This document shows, one piece after another, positions 1-9,282 of a stretch of 64,000 nt of DNA. Origin of the DNA: Microbacterium sp. 10M-3C3 (GTDB lineage Bacteria > Actinomycetota > Actinomycetes > Actinomycetales > Microbacteriaceae). The notes under the pieces are model-generated. The model searched no databases. It saw only the letters and a program-made list of their open reading frames with translations, and was not told where the DNA came from. The translations under genes were made by a program, and so were the position numbers. Position 1 is the stretch's first letter, and every line of letters begins with the position of its first letter. The DNA is taken from assembly GCF_003931875.1 (NCBI RefSeq), contig NZ_CP034245.1, positions 2,294,001 through 2,358,000 on the forward strand, read 5' to 3'.

Positions 1-1161
1 GACGAACGGCACGAGCGGGTCGACGCCGCGCTCGAAGCGGCGCGAGGCCTCGGAGGGCAGCTTGTGACGGCGGGCCGTGCGCGCGATCGTGACGGTGTCG
101 AAGACCGCCGCCTCGATGAGCACGTTGCGCGTGGCGTCGGTCATCTCCGTCGTGCCGCCGCCCATGACCCCCGCGAGGCCGATCGGGCCGGACTCGTCGG
201 TGATGAGGAGGTCTTCGACGCTCAGCGCGCGGTCCTTGCCGTCGAGGGTCGTGAGCCGCTCGCCCTCGCGCGCACGGCGCACCGTGATGCCGCCCGACAG
301 GCGGTCGAGGTCGTACCCGTGGATCGGGTTGCCGAGCTCGAGCATGACGTAGTTGGTGATGTCGATGAGGATGCCGAGCGACCGGATGCCCGCGAGCGTG
401 AGCCGCGCGACCATCCACGGCGGCGTCGGGCGCGTCGGATCGACGTCGCGGACGATCCGCACGACGAACTCGCTCGCTCCCACCCGGCCCCGGATCGGCG
501 CGTCGTCGACGACGGCGACGGGAAAGCCGCCGGTCGGCTGCTCCAGCTCCTCGAACGCGCGGTCGGCCGGGTCGCGGAAGGCGGCGCCCGTGGCGTGGGA
601 GTACTCGCGGGCCACACCGCGCAGGCTCAGGGCGTAGCCGCGGTCGGGCGTGACGTTGATCTCGACCGCGACGTCGTCGAGGCCCAGGAGCGCGATCGCG
701 TCGGTGCCGACCTCGGGGTCGAGGCCGAGCTCGGCCAGCCGCAGGATGCCGCTGTGCTCGTCGCCCAGGCCGAGCTCCTTCGCGGAGGCGATCATGCCGT
801 CGGAGACATGCCCGTAGGTTTTGCGTGCCGCGATCGGAAAGGGCCCCGGCAGCACGGCGCCCGGCAGCGTCACGACGACCTTGTCGCCGACGAAGAAGTT
901 CGACGCGCCGCACACGATGCCGCGCACGCCGCCGTTCGCCTCGCCGACGTCCACCTGGCACCAGCGGATCGTCTTGCCGTTGGACTGCGGCTCGGGTGTG
1001 AACTCGAGCACCTGCCCGACCACGATCGGACCGGTCAGGTCGAAGCCGTGGACATCCTCCTCCTCGAAGCCGACCGACACGAGAGACGCCAGCACGTCCT
1101 CGGGCGTCGCCTCCGCGGGGACGTCGACGTATTCGCGGAGCCACGACAGCGGGACGCGCAT
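1..1161 (-). CDS. pheT: Phenylalanyl-tRNA synthetase beta subunit, 5' part
   Basis: Beta subunit of the cytoplasmic alpha2-beta2 phenylalanyl-tRNA synthetase, which charges tRNA(Phe) together with PheS. Only the first 387 codons are inside the window; the family is usually 800 or more residues, so the rest continues past base 1. The protein begins [12 protein letters not shown], typical for PheT. It then shows the OB-type tRNA-binding domain (about residues 40-150, with CGASNFF and DGMIAS) and the start of the B3/B4 editing region and B5 (ITNYVMLELGNP, GYDLDRL). Its ATG shares one base with the pheS stop (TGATG), so the two are translationally coupled. Confidence 0.97.
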   Translation of the reverse strand, partial: MRVPLSWLREYVDVPAEATPEDVLASLVSVGFEEEDVHGFDLTGPIVVGQVLEFTPEPQSNGKTIRWCQVDVGEANGGVRGIVCGASNFFVGDKVVVTLPGAVLPGPFPIAARKTYGHVSDGMIASAKELGLGDEHSGILRLAELGLDPEVGTDAIALLGLDDVAVEINVTPDRGYALSLRGVAREYSHATGAAFRDPADRAFEELEQPTGGFPVAVVDDAPIRGRVGASEFVVRIVRDVDPTRPTPPWMVARLTLAGIRSLGILIDITNYVMLELGNPIHGYDLDRLSGGITVRRAREGERLTTLDGKDRALSVEDLLITDESGPIGLAGVMGGGTTEMTDATRNVLIEAAVFDTVTIARTARRHKLPSEASRRFERGVDPLVPFV

Positions 1162-2201
1162 CAGACCACCATTCCGAACTGCTCGCTGAAGCGGACATCG
1201 CCCTCGGCCATGTCGCGCATGTCCTGCACGTCGGAGCGGAACATGAGCGTCCGCTCGAAACCCATGCCGAACGCGAAGCCCGAGTACACCTCGGGGTCGA
1301 TGCCCGCGGCGCGCAGGACGTTCGGGTTGACCATGCCGCATCCGCCCCACTCGATCCAGCGGGCGCCGCCGACGAACGTCGGGTGCCACAGGTCGAACTC
1401 GGCGGAGGGCTCGGTGAATGGGAAGTAGTTCGCGCGCATGCGGGTCTTCGCCTCGTCGCCGAACAGCTGCCGCGCGACGTGGTCGAGCGTGCCGCGCAGA
1501 TGGGCCATCGTGATGCCCTTGTCGATCACGAGGCCCTCGAACTGGCTGAAGACGGGGAGGTGGGTCGCGTCGAATTCGTCGGTGCGGTAGACGCGCCCGG
1601 GCGAGACGATGTAGATCGGCAGCTCCCGCGTGAGCATCGAGCGCATCTGCACGGGGCTCGTCTGCGTGCGCAGCAGCAGGTGCCGGGCGACCGGGTCGAC
1701 GTAGAAGGTGTCCTGCATCTGCCGCGCCGGGTGGTCGGCGTCGAGGTTCAGCGCGTCGAAGTTGTACCACTCGTGCTCGAGCTCGGGCCCTTCGGCGATC
1801 TCCCACCCCATGCCGACGAAGATGTCGCCGACGTGGTCCTGCAGAAGGGTCAGCGGATGCCGCGCCCCGATCCGCGCGCGCTGCGGGAGCGCCGTGATGT
1901 CCACCCGCTCGGCCTCGAGCTGCGCTGCGGTCTCGGCGGCGGCGAGCTCGTCCTCGCGGGCCGCCAGGGCCTGCGTGACGCGCCCGCGGGCCTGCCCGAC
2001 GAGCTTGCCGAACTCGGCCTTGCGCTCGGGCGGGACTTCGCGCATGCGCGCGTTCAGACGCGCGAGGGGCGATCCCTCCGCCGTGTGGGCGGCGCGGGCG
2101 GCCTTCAGCTCGGCCGTGTCGGTGGCCGCGGCGATCGCGGCGAGGGCCGCGTCGACCGCCGCCTGGACGGCGTCGGGGGTGATCTCGGGGGCGTCGGACA
2201 C
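1161..2201 (-). CDS. pheS: Phenylalanyl-tRNA synthetase alpha subunit
   Basis: Catalytic alpha subunit of phenylalanyl-tRNA synthetase. The product is 346 residues, the usual length, when started at the GTG at 2201 ([10 protein letters not shown]). The open frame continues upstream to an ATG at 2348, but that adds 49 low-complexity residues overlapping the transporter gene, so I reject it. An N-terminal coiled-coil tRNA-binding region (about 20-100) precedes the class II synthetase core. Class II motifs include [13 protein letters not shown] and the C-terminal [13 protein letters not shown]. It lies directly downstream of the glutamate transporter and couples to pheT. Confidence 0.97.
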   Translation of the reverse strand: MSDAPEITPDAVQAAVDAALAAIAAATDTAELKAARAAHTAEGSPLARLNARMREVPPERKAEFGKLVGQARGRVTQALAAREDELAAAETAAQLEAERVDITALPQRARIGARHPLTLLQDHVGDIFVGMGWEIAEGPELEHEWYNFDALNLDADHPARQMQDTFYVDPVARHLLLRTQTSPVQMRSMLTRELPIYIVSPGRVYRTDEFDATHLPVFSQFEGLVIDKGITMAHLRGTLDHVARQLFGDEAKTRMRANYFPFTEPSAEFDLWHPTFVGGARWIEWGGCGMVNPNVLRAAGIDPEVYSGFAFGMGFERTLMFRSDVQDMRDMAEGDVRFSEQFGMVV

Positions 2202-2250
2202 GAGAGTCGAGTCTACCGACGGGCCGGGGTCCGCCCGGCCCGTCGGGAGG

Positions 2251-3168
2251 TCAGACCTGCTCGGACTGGCGTGCGGCGGCGCTGGCCTGCGCGACGAGAA
2301 TGGCCTGGTCGGGATCGACCGGACGGTCGCCCTTGCGGCGACGGCCACCGCCGCTCGCGGTGCGGCGGGCGAGCCAGCGCGCGAACCACGACAGGGTCAG
2401 GTTGATCGCGAGGTAGATCGCGAGCGCGACGGCGAACAGGGAGAACAGGTACCGGTTGCCGTAGTACGAGCCGAGGTTGTTCAGCGTCACGCGGATGATC
2501 TCGGAGTAGCCCACGATGTAGCCGAGCGAGGTGTCCTTCAGCAGCACGACGAGCTGCGCGACGATGATCGGCAGCATCTGTCGGAACGCCTGCGGGAACT
2601 CCACGATCATCTTCGACTGGAACGAGCGCATGCCCACGCTCAGCGCCGCCTCCCGCTGGCCGCGCGGCAGCGCCAGGAGGCCCGCGCGCAGGGCCTCGCC
2701 GATGAGCACGCCGTTGTACAGCGCGAGGGCGAGCACGACGGCCCAGAAGGCGCCGGTCGAGGCCACGAGCAGGATGAAGAGCATCATCAGCAGCACCGGC
2801 ATACCGCGGAGGAACTCCATGACGACGGCGACGGGCACGCGGATGCCCGCGTGGTCGGACGTGCGCAGGAGCGCGAAGACGACGCCGAGGACGAGCGCGC
2901 CGACGGCGGCGACGGCCGCGGCCTGGAGCGTCGCGACGACGCCCGTGCCGATGAACTGCCACACCTCGGTGTAGGCGAAGATGTCCCACCGCGAGCCGTC
3001 GAGGATCGCCGGCACCGGCACGCCGCCCGACACGCGCGGGGTCGCGAGCACGACGATGAGCCACGCGACGACCCCGGCCACGACGAGGCCGACCACGACG
3101 GAGAGGATCAGCGACAGCCGCCGGGCGCGGGGGCCCGGCGCGTCGAACAGGACGCTCGAACCGGTCAT
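2251..3168 (-). CDS. gluD: Glutamate/amino-acid ABC transporter permease (GluD type)
   Basis: Second inner-membrane permease of a polar amino-acid ABC importer of the HisM/GluD family; 305 residues. One N-terminal membrane segment (about 20-42) is followed by a periplasm-facing stretch and then the five-helix permease core. The EAA loop, where the ATPase docks, is visible around [23 protein letters not shown]. The C-terminus has a basic tail ([10 protein letters not shown]). The ATG overlaps the gluC stop by four bases (ATGA). It is the last gene of the four-gene operon; about 50 bases separate it from pheS, so read-through is possible. Confidence 0.9.
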   Translation of the reverse strand: MTGSSVLFDAPGPRARRLSLILSVVVGLVVAGVVAWLIVVLATPRVSGGVPVPAILDGSRWDIFAYTEVWQFIGTGVVATLQAAAVAAVGALVLGVVFALLRTSDHAGIRVPVAVVMEFLRGMPVLLMMLFILLVASTGAFWAVVLALALYNGVLIGEALRAGLLALPRGQREAALSVGMRSFQSKMIVEFPQAFRQMLPIIVAQLVVLLKDTSLGYIVGYSEIIRVTLNNLGSYYGNRYLFSLFAVALAIYLAINLTLSWFARWLARRTASGGGRRRKGDRPVDPDQAILVAQASAAARQSEQV

Positions 3169-3815
3169 CGGCGCACCACCAATCGCTTCTCGAGCTGGGC
3201 GGCTGCCAGGCCCAGCGGGATCGTGATCACGAGGTACAGCGCGGCGGCCGTGAGGAGGATCGGGATCACGAGGTTGCCGAACTCGTTGGTCAGCTCGCGC
3301 GTCGAGCCGAACAGCTCGACGACGAAGAACCCACCGGCCACCGACGTGTTCTTCGTGAGCGCGATGAAGACGTTGATGAGCGGCGGGATGGTCATGCGGA
3401 AGGCCTGCGGCAGGACCACGAGCGACACCGTCTGCCCGAAGCCGAGCCCGATGCTGCGCGCGGCCTCCGCCTGCCCGACCGGCACGCCGTTGATGCCCGA
3501 GCGCAGCGCCTCGGCGACGAACGGCGCGGTGTAGTAGGTGAGGGCGGCCAGGGCCAGGGGGAAGTAGGGGATGCGCGCGCCCAGGAAAGGCACGACGAAC
3601 GCGAAGAAGAAGAAGACCAGGGTGAGCGGCGTGTTGCGCGCGACCTCGGTCCACACCGCCGAGACGCCGCGCAGCGTCGCGACGGGCGAGATGCGCATCG
3701 CGGCGAGGATCGTTCCGAGCGCGAGGGCCAGGACCCCGGAGATCGCCAGCAGCGCGAGCGTGACCCGGAATCCCTCCCAGAAGGTCGGGATGATGATGGC
3801 GAGGGAGTCGTCCAC
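3165..3815 (-). CDS. gluC: Glutamate/amino-acid ABC transporter permease (GluC type)
   Basis: First permease subunit of the importer; 216 residues, with about five membrane helices and an EAA loop around VGQAEAARSIGLGFGQTV. It pairs with GluD to form the membrane channel energised by GluA. I chose the GTG at 3815 because a strong Shine-Dalgarno AGGAAGGAG lies just upstream. The ORF can be extended further, but only into the intergenic gap and the binding-protein gene. About 70 bases separate it from gluB, and it overlaps gluD by four bases. Confidence 0.9.
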   Translation of the reverse strand: MDDSLAIIIPTFWEGFRVTLALLAISGVLALALGTILAAMRISPVATLRGVSAVWTEVARNTPLTLVFFFFAFVVPFLGARIPYFPLALAALTYYTAPFVAEALRSGINGVPVGQAEAARSIGLGFGQTVSLVVLPQAFRMTIPPLINVFIALTKNTSVAGGFFVVELFGSTRELTNEFGNLVIPILLTAAALYLVITIPLGLAAAQLEKRLVVRR

Positions 3816-3887
3816 TCCGCTCCTTCCTCACGGGGTGGATGCCCCGCCCCGGCCACGAGACGGCGGCGGGACGGGGCATCCGGTCGA

Positions 3888-4760
3888 TCAGTAGCGGTCG
3901 GGTGCGGGCGGGTCGACATAGGGCAGCACCGTACCGGCGGTCTTCTCCCACGCCGCCTCATACGTGCCGTCCTCATACGACTCCTCGAGCACGTCGTTGA
4001 TCCAGTCACGGAAGACGGTGTCGTCCTTCTTCAGGCCGATGCCGTAGGGCTCCTCCGTGAAGGGGTCGCCGACGACCTTGAACTCGCCCTCGTTCTGCGC
4101 GGCGAGGCCGGCGAGGATGACGTTGTCGGTCGAGACCGCGACGACCGAGCCGTTGCGCAGCGGCTCGAGGCAGTTCGAGTACGTGTCGGTGAGCACGACC
4201 TGCGCACCCAGCGCCTCGAGGTTGGCGGCGGGGGTCGAGCCCGACACCGAGCACACCGGCTGACCGACGAGGTCGTCCTCGCTCTTGATCGTGTCGTTGT
4301 CGGCGAGGGTCAGGATCGACTGGCCGGCCATGTAGTACGGGCCTGCAAAGGAGATGACCTCCTTGCGCTTGTCGTTGATCGTGTACGTCGCGATCACGAT
4401 GTCGACCTGGCCGTTCTGGATGAACGGCTCACGGTTGGCCGAGACGGTCTCGGTCCACTCGATGTCGTCGGCCTCGATGCCGAGCTTGGCGGCGATGATC
4501 TTGCCGATCTCGACGTCGAAGCCCTCGGGGTCGCCGGACGGTCCCTTGAGGCCGAACAGCGGCTGGTCGAACTTCGTGCCGATGCGGATGGTGCCCGCCT
4601 CGTTCAGAGCGGCCATCGTCGTGCCCGCCTCGAAGGAGACCTCGGGCTCGGGGGTGACCGCGGGGCCGCCCGCGTCGTTCGGGCTGCCGGACTGGCAGGC
4701 GGTGAGGGCGAGCATGCCGACGGCGGCAACTCCCACGAGGGACAGTCGCGTGCGCTTCAT
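3888..4760 (-). CDS. gluB: Glutamate-binding lipoprotein of ABC transporter (GluB type)
   Basis: Extracytoplasmic solute-binding lipoprotein (SBP_bac_3 family) that delivers substrate to GluCD; 290 residues. Basic start MKRTRLSL, hydrophobic stretch and lipobox LTAC give a lipid-modified Cys22. The mature part shows family landmarks: IRIGTKFDQPLFG, the DIVIATYTIN region and SVSGSTPAANLE. By similarity in overall design to corynebacterial GluB the substrate is probably glutamate; glutamine or aspartate cannot be excluded from sequence alone. It lies 62 bases after gluA. Confidence 0.92.
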   Translation of the reverse strand: MKRTRLSLVGVAAVGMLALTACQSGSPNDAGGPAVTPEPEVSFEAGTTMAALNEAGTIRIGTKFDQPLFGLKGPSGDPEGFDVEIGKIIAAKLGIEADDIEWTETVSANREPFIQNGQVDIVIATYTINDKRKEVISFAGPYYMAGQSILTLADNDTIKSEDDLVGQPVCSVSGSTPAANLEALGAQVVLTDTYSNCLEPLRNGSVVAVSTDNVILAGLAAQNEGEFKVVGDPFTEEPYGIGLKKDDTVFRDWINDVLEESYEDGTYEAAWEKTAGTVLPYVDPPAPDRY

Positions 4761-4822
4761 GTGTGCGTCCTTTGCTGTGAGGGGTGACCGTTGTGCGGTC
4801 GGGGTGGGGGAATGCGAGCAGG

Positions 4823-5614
4823 TCAGTGCTCGAGGATCTTGGAGAGGAAGTCCTTCGCGCGATCGCTGCGCGGGGCGGTGAAGAACTGCTCGGGCGCGGC
4901 CTCCTCGACGATGGCGCCGTCGGCCATGAACAGCACGCGGTCGGCGGCCTTGCGCGCGAAGCCCATCTCGTGGGTGACGACGATCATCGTCATGCCGTCG
5001 GCGGCGAGGCCGACCATGACATCGAGCACCTCGTTGATCATCTCGGGGTCGAGCGCGCTCGTGGGCTCGTCCATGAGGATGAGCTTGGGCTCCATCGCGA
5101 GCGAGCGGGCGATCGCGACGCGCTGCTGCTGGCCGCCGGAGAGCTGGTTCGGCATCTTCTGCGCCTGGTTGGCGACCCCGACGCGGTCGAGGAGCGCCAT
5201 GGCCCGCTCCTCGGCGTCCTTCTTCTTCATCCCGCGCACCTTGATGGGCCCGAGGGTGACGTTCTCGAGCACAGTCTTGTGCGCGAACAGGTTGAACGAC
5301 TGGAAGACCATCCCGACGTCCGCCCGCAGCTCCGCGAGCGCGCGCCCTTCTTCGGGGAGCTTCGCGCCATCGATCGTGATGACACCCGAGTCGATGGTCT
5401 CGAGACGGTTGATCGCGCGGCACAGCGTCGACTTGCCGCTTCCCGATGGCCCGATGACGACCACGACCTCGCCGCGGTTGACCACGGTGTTGATGTCCTT
5501 CAGGACGTGGAGCTCACCGAAGTGCTTGTCGACGTGCTCGACGACGACGAGGGGCTCGCCGCGTCGGGCCGCGATGTTCGAAGTCTTCGGGTGGGGGGAC
5601 GCCTCGGTCGACAT
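4823..5614 (-). CDS. gluA: Glutamate/amino-acid ABC transporter ATPase (GluA type)
   Basis: Cytoplasmic ATP-binding subunit of the importer; 263 residues. Walker A GPSGSGKST (55-63), Q-loop Gln105, signature LSGGQ (158-162), Walker B LILMDEP (178-184) and the H-loop His215 are all intact. First gene of the gluABCD operon. The ATG is preceded at exactly six bases by TAGGTT, which fits a leaderless transcript, and a GTTAC-N6-GTAAC palindrome lies farther upstream. A 20-residue N-terminal extension (MSTEASPHPK) precedes the ABC fold. Confidence 0.95.
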   Translation of the reverse strand: MSTEASPHPKTSNIAARRGEPLVVVEHVDKHFGELHVLKDINTVVNRGEVVVVIGPSGSGKSTLCRAINRLETIDSGVITIDGAKLPEEGRALAELRADVGMVFQSFNLFAHKTVLENVTLGPIKVRGMKKKDAEERAMALLDRVGVANQAQKMPNQLSGGQQQRVAIARSLAMEPKLILMDEPTSALDPEMINEVLDVMVGLAADGMTMIVVTHEMGFARKAADRVLFMADGAIVEEAAPEQFFTAPRSDRAKDFLSKILEH

Positions 5615-5620
5615 GGCTCC

Positions 5621-5626
5621 AACCTA
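5621..5626 (-). promoter_or_regulatory. -10 element of the gluABCD operon
   Basis: TAGGTT on the minus strand, six bases before the gluA ATG. It places transcription start at or next to the start codon. Confidence 0.6.
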
Positions 5627-5664
5627 GGCAACGGCTGTGCGATCGCCCGGCGGATCCACACGAG

Positions 5665-5682
5665 CGTTACCGACCCGTAACG
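5665..5682. promoter_or_regulatory. Palindrome GTTAC-N6-GTAAC upstream of gluA (possible GlnR box)
   Basis: Arms CGTTAC (5665-5670) and GTAACG (5677-5682) are separated by six bases. The layout matches one half-module of the actinobacterial nitrogen regulator GlnR (GTNAC-N6-GNAAC). It is centred about 60 bases upstream of the inferred gluA transcription start, a normal place for an activator. The match to GlnR is inference. Confidence 0.4.
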
Positions 5683-5697
5683 AGTCGGGAACGGGCC

Positions 5698-6498
5698 TCA
5701 CTCCCCCGCGCGCTGAGCGAAAGCGGTCTCATAGAGGCAGACGCTCGCCGCCGTGGCGAGGTTCAGCGACTCGGCGCGACCGTAGATCGGCAGCCGCAGC
5801 GCGAGGTCCGCATGAGCGAGGGCGGATTCCTCGAGCCCGCGCGCCTCGTTGCCGAACAGCCACGCGGTCGGCTCGGAGAGCAGCGCCCGCGCGGCGAGGA
5901 AGTCGCCGCCGTCGACGTCGGCGGCGACGACGCGCAGCCCCTCCGCATGCGCCCGTTCGACGACGGCTGCGAGGTCGGCCCCGACGGCCACGGGCAGATG
6001 GAACAGCGACCCGGTGGTCGCGCGGACGACCTTGGGGTTGTAGGGGTCGACGCTGCGCCCCGTGAGCACGACCGCGTCGGCACCCGCCGCATCCGCCGCC
6101 CGGATGATCGTGCCGAGGTTGCCCGGGTCGCGCACCTCCTCGCAGATCGCGACGAGCCGGGGCCCGGCGGCGAAAACGTCCTTCATGGCGGTCGGCGCCT
6201 GACGGGCCACCGCGACGATGCCCTGCGGCGTGACGGTGTCGGCCATGGCGTCCAGCACGTCCTCGGTGGCGTACTGGATCTCCAGCCCCGCCTGCTCGGC
6301 CGCGGCCCGCACGTCCGCGTGCCGCTCCATGGCCGTCGGCGTCGCGAACAGCTCCTGGACGGTCTCGGGCACCCACGCGAGCGCCTCGCGCGCCGCCTGC
6401 GGACCCTCCAGCAGGAACAGCCCCGTCTCCACGCGCGCACTGCGCTTGCTCAGCTTCGCGACCGCGCGCACGCGCGGCGAGCGCGGATTCTCCAGCAC
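5698..6498 (-). CDS. TrmH/SpoU-family RNA 2'-O-methyltransferase
   Basis: SPOUT-fold enzyme that methylates a ribose 2'-OH in rRNA or tRNA using S-adenosylmethionine; 266 residues. The N-terminal substrate-binding domain (about 1-100) has FLLEGPQAAREAL. The SPOUT domain shows the three family motifs: EEVRDPGNLGTIIRAADA, FGNEARGL and IPIYG-like LPIYGRAESLNLATAASVCLYE. The GTG at 6498 is six bases after TATGCT on the minus strand and is also near GGAGG. The position next to rplT-rpmI-infC and pheST is the classical one (tsnR/rlmB-like). The exact target nucleotide is unknown. Confidence 0.9.
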   Translation of the reverse strand: MLENPRSPRVRAVAKLSKRSARVETGLFLLEGPQAAREALAWVPETVQELFATPTAMERHADVRAAAEQAGLEIQYATEDVLDAMADTVTPQGIVAVARQAPTAMKDVFAAGPRLVAICEEVRDPGNLGTIIRAADAAGADAVVLTGRSVDPYNPKVVRATTGSLFHLPVAVGADLAAVVERAHAEGLRVVAADVDGGDFLAARALLSEPTAWLFGNEARGLEESALAHADLALRLPIYGRAESLNLATAASVCLYETAFAQRAGE

Positions 6499-6504
6499 GC
6501 CTCC

Positions 6505-6510
6505 AGCATA
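6505..6510 (-). promoter_or_regulatory. -10 element for the SpoU methyltransferase
   Basis: TATGCT six bases upstream of the GTG start. This suggests the gene has its own leaderless promoter after the rplT terminator. Confidence 0.5.
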
Positions 6511-6522
6511 GGGAATGCGAGC

Positions 6523-6548
6523 GGGGCGCCCTCCGCAGAGGACGCCCC
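6523..6548 (-). terminator. Terminator of the infC-rpmI-rplT operon
   Basis: Two 11-base arms (6523-6533 and 6538-6548, GGGGCGCCCTC and its near complement) with a CGCA loop, located 19 bases after the rplT stop. There is one internal G-U-type mismatch and no clear U-run, as is common in high-GC actinobacteria. Confidence 0.7.
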
Positions 6549-6566
6549 GTTCGGGTGAAGAACTGC

Positions 6567-6950
6567 TTACGCGGTCTTGGCCGCGTTCACGTCGCTGGGC
6601 AGCGCCTTCTTCGCGGTCTCGACGAGCGAGGCGAAGACGGCGGGCTCGTTGACCGCGAGGTCGGCGAGCATGCGACGGTCGACCTGCACGCCGGCGAGGT
6701 TCAGACCCTGGATGAAGCGGTTGTAGGTCACGCCGTTCTGACGCGCGGCGGCGTTGATGCGCTGGATCCACAGGCGACGGAAGTCGCCCTTGCGCTTGCG
6801 GCGGTCACGGTACGCGTAGACGAGCGAGTGGGTGACCTGCTCCTTGGCCTTGCGGTACAGGCGCGAACGCTGACCGCGGTAGCCGGACGCGCGCTCGAGG
6901 ATGACGCGACGCTTCTTGTGGGCGTTGACAGCCCGCTTGACTCTAGCCAT
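6567..6950 (-). CDS. rplT: 50S ribosomal protein L20
   Basis: Primary 23S rRNA-binding protein needed early in large-subunit assembly; 127 residues, slightly longer than the usual 117-120 owing to a short C-terminal tail (DVNAAKTA). It starts [15 protein letters not shown] and contains the highly conserved [17 protein letters not shown] and [12 protein letters not shown]. Third gene of the infC-rpmI-rplT operon, followed by a strong hairpin terminator. Confidence 0.98.
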   Translation of the reverse strand: MARVKRAVNAHKKRRVILERASGYRGQRSRLYRKAKEQVTHSLVYAYRDRRKRKGDFRRLWIQRINAAARQNGVTYNRFIQGLNLAGVQVDRRMLADLAVNEPAVFASLVETAKKALPSDVNAAKTA

Positions 6951-6980
6951 TTCTTCTTACTTCCTCACGTTCGTCCGGCG

Positions 6981-7175
6981 TCAGATGCCGAGGAGCTTCT
7001 TGGCGACCTTGGCGTCGCCGGGCGCCAGGATCTTGTCCGCCGACAGGCGGCGCGTGCGCTTGGTGGGCTTGCCCTCGAAGTTGTGGCGGAGGTTCGCCTG
7101 CTGCTTCTTGATCTTTCCGGTGCCGGTGACCTTGAAACGCTTCTTGGCACCCGAGTGGGTCTTCTGCTTCGGCAT
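6981..7175 (-). CDS. rpmI: 50S ribosomal protein L35
   Basis: Small basic large-subunit ribosomal protein; 64 residues with the family hallmarks [15 protein letters not shown], the tract LRHNF and the C-terminal KKLLGI. It sits between infC and rplT, 30 bases before rplT, as in nearly all bacteria. Confidence 0.98.
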   Translation of the reverse strand: MPKQKTHSGAKKRFKVTGTGKIKKQQANLRHNFEGKPTKRTRRLSADKILAPGDAKVAKKLLGI

Positions 7176-7221
7176 TTCTCTTCCTTCGGTGTTGTGTCCC
7201 GCGCGGGCGGGAGTCGGGGGC

Positions 7222-7848
<627 letters not shown>

Positions 7849-8035
7849 GCGGAACTCCTCTTCATGCGGGTGGCGGCCCTGCGCCGCGGATGCGGCGGAG
7901 GCGAGGAGGAGATCACACCACCCGTGCACGACGATCGACGTCGGCGTGCGCCCTGGCTACCCCGCAGGACGGGGCGGAGCGCATGGACCCGGTAGCCTGG
8001 AGCGGCAAGCGCGGGTGGGATGGAATCCTCTTTCG

Positions 8036-8056
8036 TTCGGAGGAGATCCCTCCGAA
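8036..8056 (-). promoter_or_regulatory. Hairpin at the 5' end of the infC leader
   Basis: Perfect eight-base inverted repeat TTCGGAGG-AGATC-CCTCCGAA, immediately downstream of the inferred minus-strand start near 8060. In the RNA it contains GGAGGG paired to CTCCTCC. It may influence the roughly 210-base infC leader; the function is inferred only from position. Confidence 0.45.
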
Positions 8057-8064
8057 GCCCGCCA

Positions 8065-8071
8065 TAGTCTA
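8065..8071. promoter_or_regulatory. Overlapping divergent -10 elements, DUF1844 and infC
   Basis: TAGTCTA reads as TAGTCT (8065-8070) on the plus strand and TAGACT (8071-8066) on the minus strand. Each has a TANNNT form and points to its own gene. I do not see convincing -35 elements. Confidence 0.4.
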
Positions 8072-8085
8072 GCAGAGAGTACGAC

Positions 8086-8490
8086 GTGCACACGATTCCC
8101 GGCGACAGCCCCTCCTCCCCCGACGACGAGCGGCTCGCCCGCTGGGAACAGGAGCACGAGCGCGCGGCCTCGACCGCCTCCCGCGACATCGCCGACGTCC
8201 CCGCCGTCGAGGTCATCACGACCACCGCCGTGCACCTGCTCAGCGCCGCCGCCGTCAAGGTGGGCCTCGCCGACGACCCGGCGACGCAGACCGACCTCGA
8301 CGAGGCGCGCAAGCTCATCAACGCCCTCGCCGGCCTCATCACGGCGGGTGCCCCGGAGATCAGCGACATGCACGCGCGGTCGCTGCGCGACGGGCTGCGC
8401 TCGGTGCAGCTCGCGTTCCGCGAGGCATCCGTCATCCCCGACCCGATCGGGCAGGGGCCGGGCGAGAAGTGGACCGGTCCCGTCACCTGA
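8086..8490 (+). CDS. DUF1844 family protein
   Basis: Small cytoplasmic protein of unknown function, 134 residues, conserved next to infC in actinobacteria. The DUF1844 core is around residues 40-110 (VEVITTTAVHLLSAAAVKVGLA, then DLDEARKLINALAGL, SLRDGLRSVQLAFREAS). The N-terminus is acidic and polar. The start is the GTG at 8086, with a weak purine stretch AGAGAG upstream. It is transcribed divergently from infC and convergently with the SseB gene. Confidence 0.85.
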   Translation: MHTIPGDSPSSPDDERLARWEQEHERAASTASRDIADVPAVEVITTTAVHLLSAAAVKVGLADDPATQTDLDEARKLINALAGLITAGAPEISDMHARSLRDGLRSVQLAFREASVIPDPIGQGPGEKWTGPVT

Positions 8491-8505
8491 CGCCCGGCGC
8501 GCGGG

Positions 8506-9282
8506 TCAGTCGACGCCGCGGTGAAGCTTGACGGTCAGCGAGTCGACGAGCACCGCGACGCGGTCGTCCGCGGCCCATCGGCGCGCGAGGCGTGCGAGCA
8601 CGGCGTCGAGCTCCTCCTGCGCGAGGCCCTGCATGAGCTGGAGGTGCACGATCAGCTCGGGGCCGCGCAGCCGCCCCGACGGGTCGCCCGGCTCCACGGC
8701 GAGATCGAGCACCGCGAGCTCCCCCGCGATGCTCTCGTTGAGCCCCGTGTACACCTCGGCCGACGTGTGCGGCGGCTCCCACGGCGTCTGCTGACCGACC
8801 GCCCACACCGCCGGGCGCCGCAGCACGTGCTCCGTCGGGGAGGCGGGATCGATGACGATGAGCTCGGTGTCTTCGGATGCGGCGGCCAGAGCCGTGCGCA
8901 CGCCGTCCGCGGGCACCGGGCGCGCCGCCGCATCCCACCGGCGCATCGTGTCGGTGGACGTGAACACCGGCAGCACGCGCCGGCCGTCCGGCGCCGCGAC
9001 GGTGACGATCGACAGCTCCTGCGTCTTGTCGACGGGGAGACCGTGCGCGCCGATGCCCTCGTCGCCCTTCTCCGCCACGAGTGGGATGAGCACGCGCGCG
9101 CTGCGGTAGGCGTCGACGACGGCGCGCGCGTCGCCGGTCCCCGCGCGGAAGGCCTCGAGCGCGGTGAGGAGGGCCGGATCGGCGGAGCCGTCGTCCCCGG
9201 CGTGCGGGTTGGCCTCGAAGCTGCGCCCCTCCCACGGGACGCCGGCGGAGTCGGACCGCGGGTCGTCAGCCTCCGGCGACAT
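8506..9282 (-). CDS. SseB-family protein
   Basis: Predicted cytoplasmic protein of 258 residues with two SseB-like segments. The first is around residues 65-160 ([36 protein letters not shown]); the second, C-terminal one is around 185-255. The molecular role of the family in actinobacteria is not known. The ATG at 9282 lies 17 bases inside the 3' end of hisA, so it is probably the last gene of the his operon. Confidence 0.8.
   Translation of the reverse strand: MSPEADDPRSDSAGVPWEGRSFEANPHAGDDGSADPALLTALEAFRAGTGDARAVVDAYRSARVLIPLVAEKGDEGIGAHGLPVDKTQELSIVTVAAPDGRRVLPVFTSTDTMRRWDAAARPVPADGVRTALAAASEDTELIVIDPASPTEHVLRRPAVWAVGQQTPWEPPHTSAEVYTGLNESIAGELAVLDLAVEPGDPSGRLRGPELIVHLQLMQGLAQEELDAVLARLARRWAADDRVAVLVDSLTVKLHRGVD

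Noticed and set aside
2202..2348. Longer PheS start at the ATG at 2348
   Set aside because: Adds 49 low-complexity residues overlapping gluD; family length and conservation fit the GTG at 2201.
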